A stretch of DNA of 7,514 nucleotides from an uncultured Clostridium sp. GTDB taxonomy: Bacteria; Bacillota; Clostridia; Lachnospirales; Lachnospiraceae. The DNA lies in the NCBI GenBank assembly GCA_958442925.1, contig CAUCIO010000105.1, positions 1-7,514 of the forward strand. The letters run 5' to 3'. The notes beneath the pieces are model-generated. The model saw only the letters and a program-made list of their open reading frames with translations, did no database searches and was not told where the DNA came from. Below, in pieces: positions 6,199 to 7,514 of the stretch (within the stretch, counting starts at the first letter, position 1; each line of letters opens with the position of its first letter). Both the position numbers and the translations under genes were made by a program.

Positions 6199-6236
6199 AA
6201 ACGAATGTGCATACAGTGCAGAAGCGATGTTGTTTC

Positions 6237-6242
6237 AGGAGG
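6237..6242 (+). promoter_or_regulatory. Ribosome binding site fixing the reductase start
   Basis: AGGAGG lies 9 bases before the ATG at 6252. It rules out the in-frame GTG at 6207, which would add 15 residues rich in Arg, Lys and Cys that are foreign to the family. Confidence 0.8.
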
Positions 6243-6251
6243 AAAAGAAAA

Positions 6252-7397
6252 ATGATAAATCTGCCGGAAAATTTTGTGACTTACGATGAGGCAAGGCAAG
6301 CAGGATTCATGAAGATGAAGGAACTGAAGGAGAACGGCGCCAGGGTAGTAGGCGTATTCTGTTCCTTTGTCCCAGTGGAGATTCTGATGGCCGGAGGAGC
6401 TGTCAATGCTTCCCTCTGCGCGTCCAGTGAGCAGCCGATTCCAGCAGCTGAGACGAAGCTGCCGAGAAATCTCTGCCCGTTAATTAAAGCCAGCTACGGC
6501 TTTGCGCTGACAGACACTTGTCCTTACTTCTATTTTGCTGATCTGATTGTGGGAGAGACTACCTGCGACGGCAAGAAAAAAATGTTTGAGCTGATGAATG
6601 AGCTGAAAGAAACCTATGTAATGCAGCTGCCGGCTCAGAGAAATGAGAGAGGACTGGATCTCTGGAAAAAGGAGATCATTGCCCTGAAGGAGAAACTGGA
6701 AGATTTCTATGGTATTCAGATTACAGAAGAAGACATTAAAAAGGCTATCCAGCTGAAGAACAGAGAGAGGAAGGCCATGCTGAAATTTATGGAGCTTGGA
6801 AAACTGTATCCATCTCCTATTTCAGGATATGAGATCAGCACAGTAGCTGATTCTCTTGGCTTTAACTTTGACATGGAGGATCGAATCCGCCTGGTGGAGA
6901 AACGGACAGAAGAAGTGTTAAAGGACTGGGAGGAGAATTACAAGGGAAAAACATCCAAACGTCCGAGACTTCTCATCACAGGATGTCCTAACGGAGGAGT
7001 CCGCGATAAGATTATCAAGACGGTGGAGGAGATGGGAGCTGATGTAGTGGCTTTCGATTCCTGCAGCGGCACCAGGGAAAAGGTGGAGGAAGTAGATGAG
7101 ACTATGCCGGTATTCGACGCACTGGCTAAGAAATACCTGAATATCAACTGCTCTGTTATGAGCCCGAATGACAGCCGCCAGGGCTACATTAAGGAGATGA
7201 TCCACGATTACCAGGTAGACGGCGTAGTGGAGATTATTCTCCAGTCCTGCCATACCTATAATATTGAGGCTCATTTTGTGAAGCGCACCGTGGAGGCAGA
7301 AGGAATCCCGTACCTGATGATCGAGACAGATTACTCTAAGTCCGATCAGGGACAGATTGCCACCAGGCTGGAGGCTCTGCTGGAGACCTTATCCTAG
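6252..7397 (+). CDS. Double-cubane-cluster anaerobic reductase (HgdB/YjiM, 2-hydroxyacyl-CoA dehydratase-like)
   Basis: This 381-residue cytoplasmic iron-sulfur protein belongs to the HGD-D superfamily. Its length and single-gene form match the double-cubane cluster protein of Carboxydothermus and Escherichia coli YjiM better than two-subunit 2-hydroxyacyl-CoA dehydratases. Cysteines sit in family-like contexts: VFCSFVP (C37), ASLCAS (C56), NLCPL (C75), TDTCPY (C90), ETTCDG (C105), TGCPNGG (C245), DSCSGTR (C271) and LQSCHTYN (C333). Six are expected to hold the two linked [4Fe-4S] cubanes, but I cannot say which six. GYEIS and DSLGF near 192-204 mark the middle region. Members receive electrons from an ATP-driven activase of the HgdC/YjiL type and perform low-potential reductions; the natural substrate is unknown. 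No activase gene is visible here. A dehydratase subunit is the main alternative. The start is ATG 6252, set by AGGAGG 9 bases upstream. Confidence 0.88.
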   Translation: MINLPENFVTYDEARQAGFMKMKELKENGARVVGVFCSFVPVEILMAGGAVNASLCASSEQPIPAAETKLPRNLCPLIKASYGFALTDTCPYFYFADLIVGETTCDGKKKMFELMNELKETYVMQLPAQRNERGLDLWKKEIIALKEKLEDFYGIQITEEDIKKAIQLKNRERKAMLKFMELGKLYPSPISGYEISTVADSLGFNFDMEDRIRLVEKRTEEVLKDWEENYKGKTSKRPRLLITGCPNGGVRDKIIKTVEEMGADVVAFDSCSGTREKVEEVDETMPVFDALAKKYLNINCSVMSPNDSRQGYIKEMIHDYQVDGVVEIILQSCHTYNIEAHFVKRTVEAEGIPYLMIETDYSKSDQGQIATRLEALLETLS

Positions 7398-7490
7398 CAG
7401 AAACAGCTTTCTAATACATAGAAAGAATAAATGAGATAGACAGTATGTACTTCAGGTGATTTACACAGATATTTACAAGGAGAGAAAAGG
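7398..7490 (+). other. Intergenic gap after the reductase gene
   Basis: This 93-base gap holds a small hairpin, CTTTCTA (7407-7413) with TAGAAAG (7419-7425) around a 5-base loop. The hairpin is AT-rich and has no T-run behind it, so it is a poor terminator. I see no convincing promoter. The next gene may be co-transcribed. Confidence 0.4.
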
Positions 7491-7514
7491 ATGAAAAAGA
7501 AATTTGCAGGCGCA
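7491..7514 (+). CDS. Start of a further gene (3' partial, 8 codons)
   Basis: An ATG at 7491 follows AAGGAGA (7477-7483) at a good distance, and the frame stays open to the window edge, encoding MKKKFAGA. Three lysines then small or hydrophobic residues are how many exported proteins and lipoproteins begin, so a signal peptide is possible. Eight codons are too few to identify a function. The start of an HgdC/YjiL-type activase seems less likely, since those usually open with a hydrophobic glycine-rich nucleotide-binding strand. Confidence 0.6.

Larger units (their letters stand above)
6087..6251 (+). other. Intergenic region before the reductase gene
   Basis: These 165 bases contain no supported gene. 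There is an AT-rich part (about 6105-6152) with an imperfect inverted repeat TTTATTG-6-CAAATAAA (6131-6151, one bulged base), and a candidate promoter downstream. I find no stem plus T-run terminator for the ABC operon, so readthrough into the reductase gene is possible. The in-frame GTG codons at 6207 and 6216 lack ribosome binding sites and are not used as starts. Confidence 0.6.

Noticed and set aside
7407..7425. Small hairpin after the reductase as an intrinsic terminator
   Set aside because: It has only 7 mostly A-T pairs and no T-run behind it.

Overview
The window looks like chromosomal DNA from a Gram-positive anaerobe of the Clostridia, most likely a Lachnospiraceae-type gut bacterium. 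This is an inference from four things: strong AGGAGG-type ribosome binding sites on most genes, moderate GC content (roughly half by eye), the style of the MarR plus paired ABC exporter operon, and a double-cubane-cluster type reductase typical of strict or facultative anaerobes. No rRNA, tRNA, CRISPR array, insertion sequence or phage gene was seen.

Layout. (1) Positions 1-1081 (+) hold two half-size chromate-transporter-family membrane proteins. The first is cut at its 5' end by the window edge. The two overlap by 4 bases (GTGA) and probably form one two-subunit transporter. (2) Positions 1101-1142 hold a long perfect hairpin between the convergent gene ends. (3) Positions 1187-1657 (-) encode a lone, AT-rich, single-pass membrane or exported protein of unknown function, with its own promoter at 1689-1717. 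(4) Positions 1658-1941 are a 284-base divergent control region. It carries a near-consensus sigma-A promoter (TTGACA-17-TATACT) and a palindrome over the -10 box that is a good candidate for the MarR operator. (5) Positions 1942-6086 (+) form a tight operon: a MarR-family repressor followed by the two subunits of a heterodimeric type IV ABC exporter (TM287/288, LmrCD and BmrCD type). (6) Positions 6252-7397 (+) encode a single-subunit double-cubane-cluster anaerobic reductase of the HgdB/YjiM family, in its own transcription unit or reached by readthrough. (7) Positions 7491-7514 contain only the first codons of another gene.

How the parts work together. The MarR protein probably represses its own promoter and is released by a ligand or stress, which raises production of the exporter. 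The two ABC subunits fit each other. The first has a degenerate Walker A, Walker B and switch histidine but a good VSGGQ signature. The second has intact Walker and switch motifs but an altered LSQGQ signature. The dimer should therefore have one working ATP site and one degenerate site. The reductase needs an ATP-dependent activator of the HgdC/YjiL type, which is not in this window.

Most of the content belongs to known families. The points most worth checking are the cysteine-bearing tandem repeat at the MarR C-terminus, the operator/promoter overlap, the AT-rich orphan gene with an unclear start codon, and the reductase without a visible activator.
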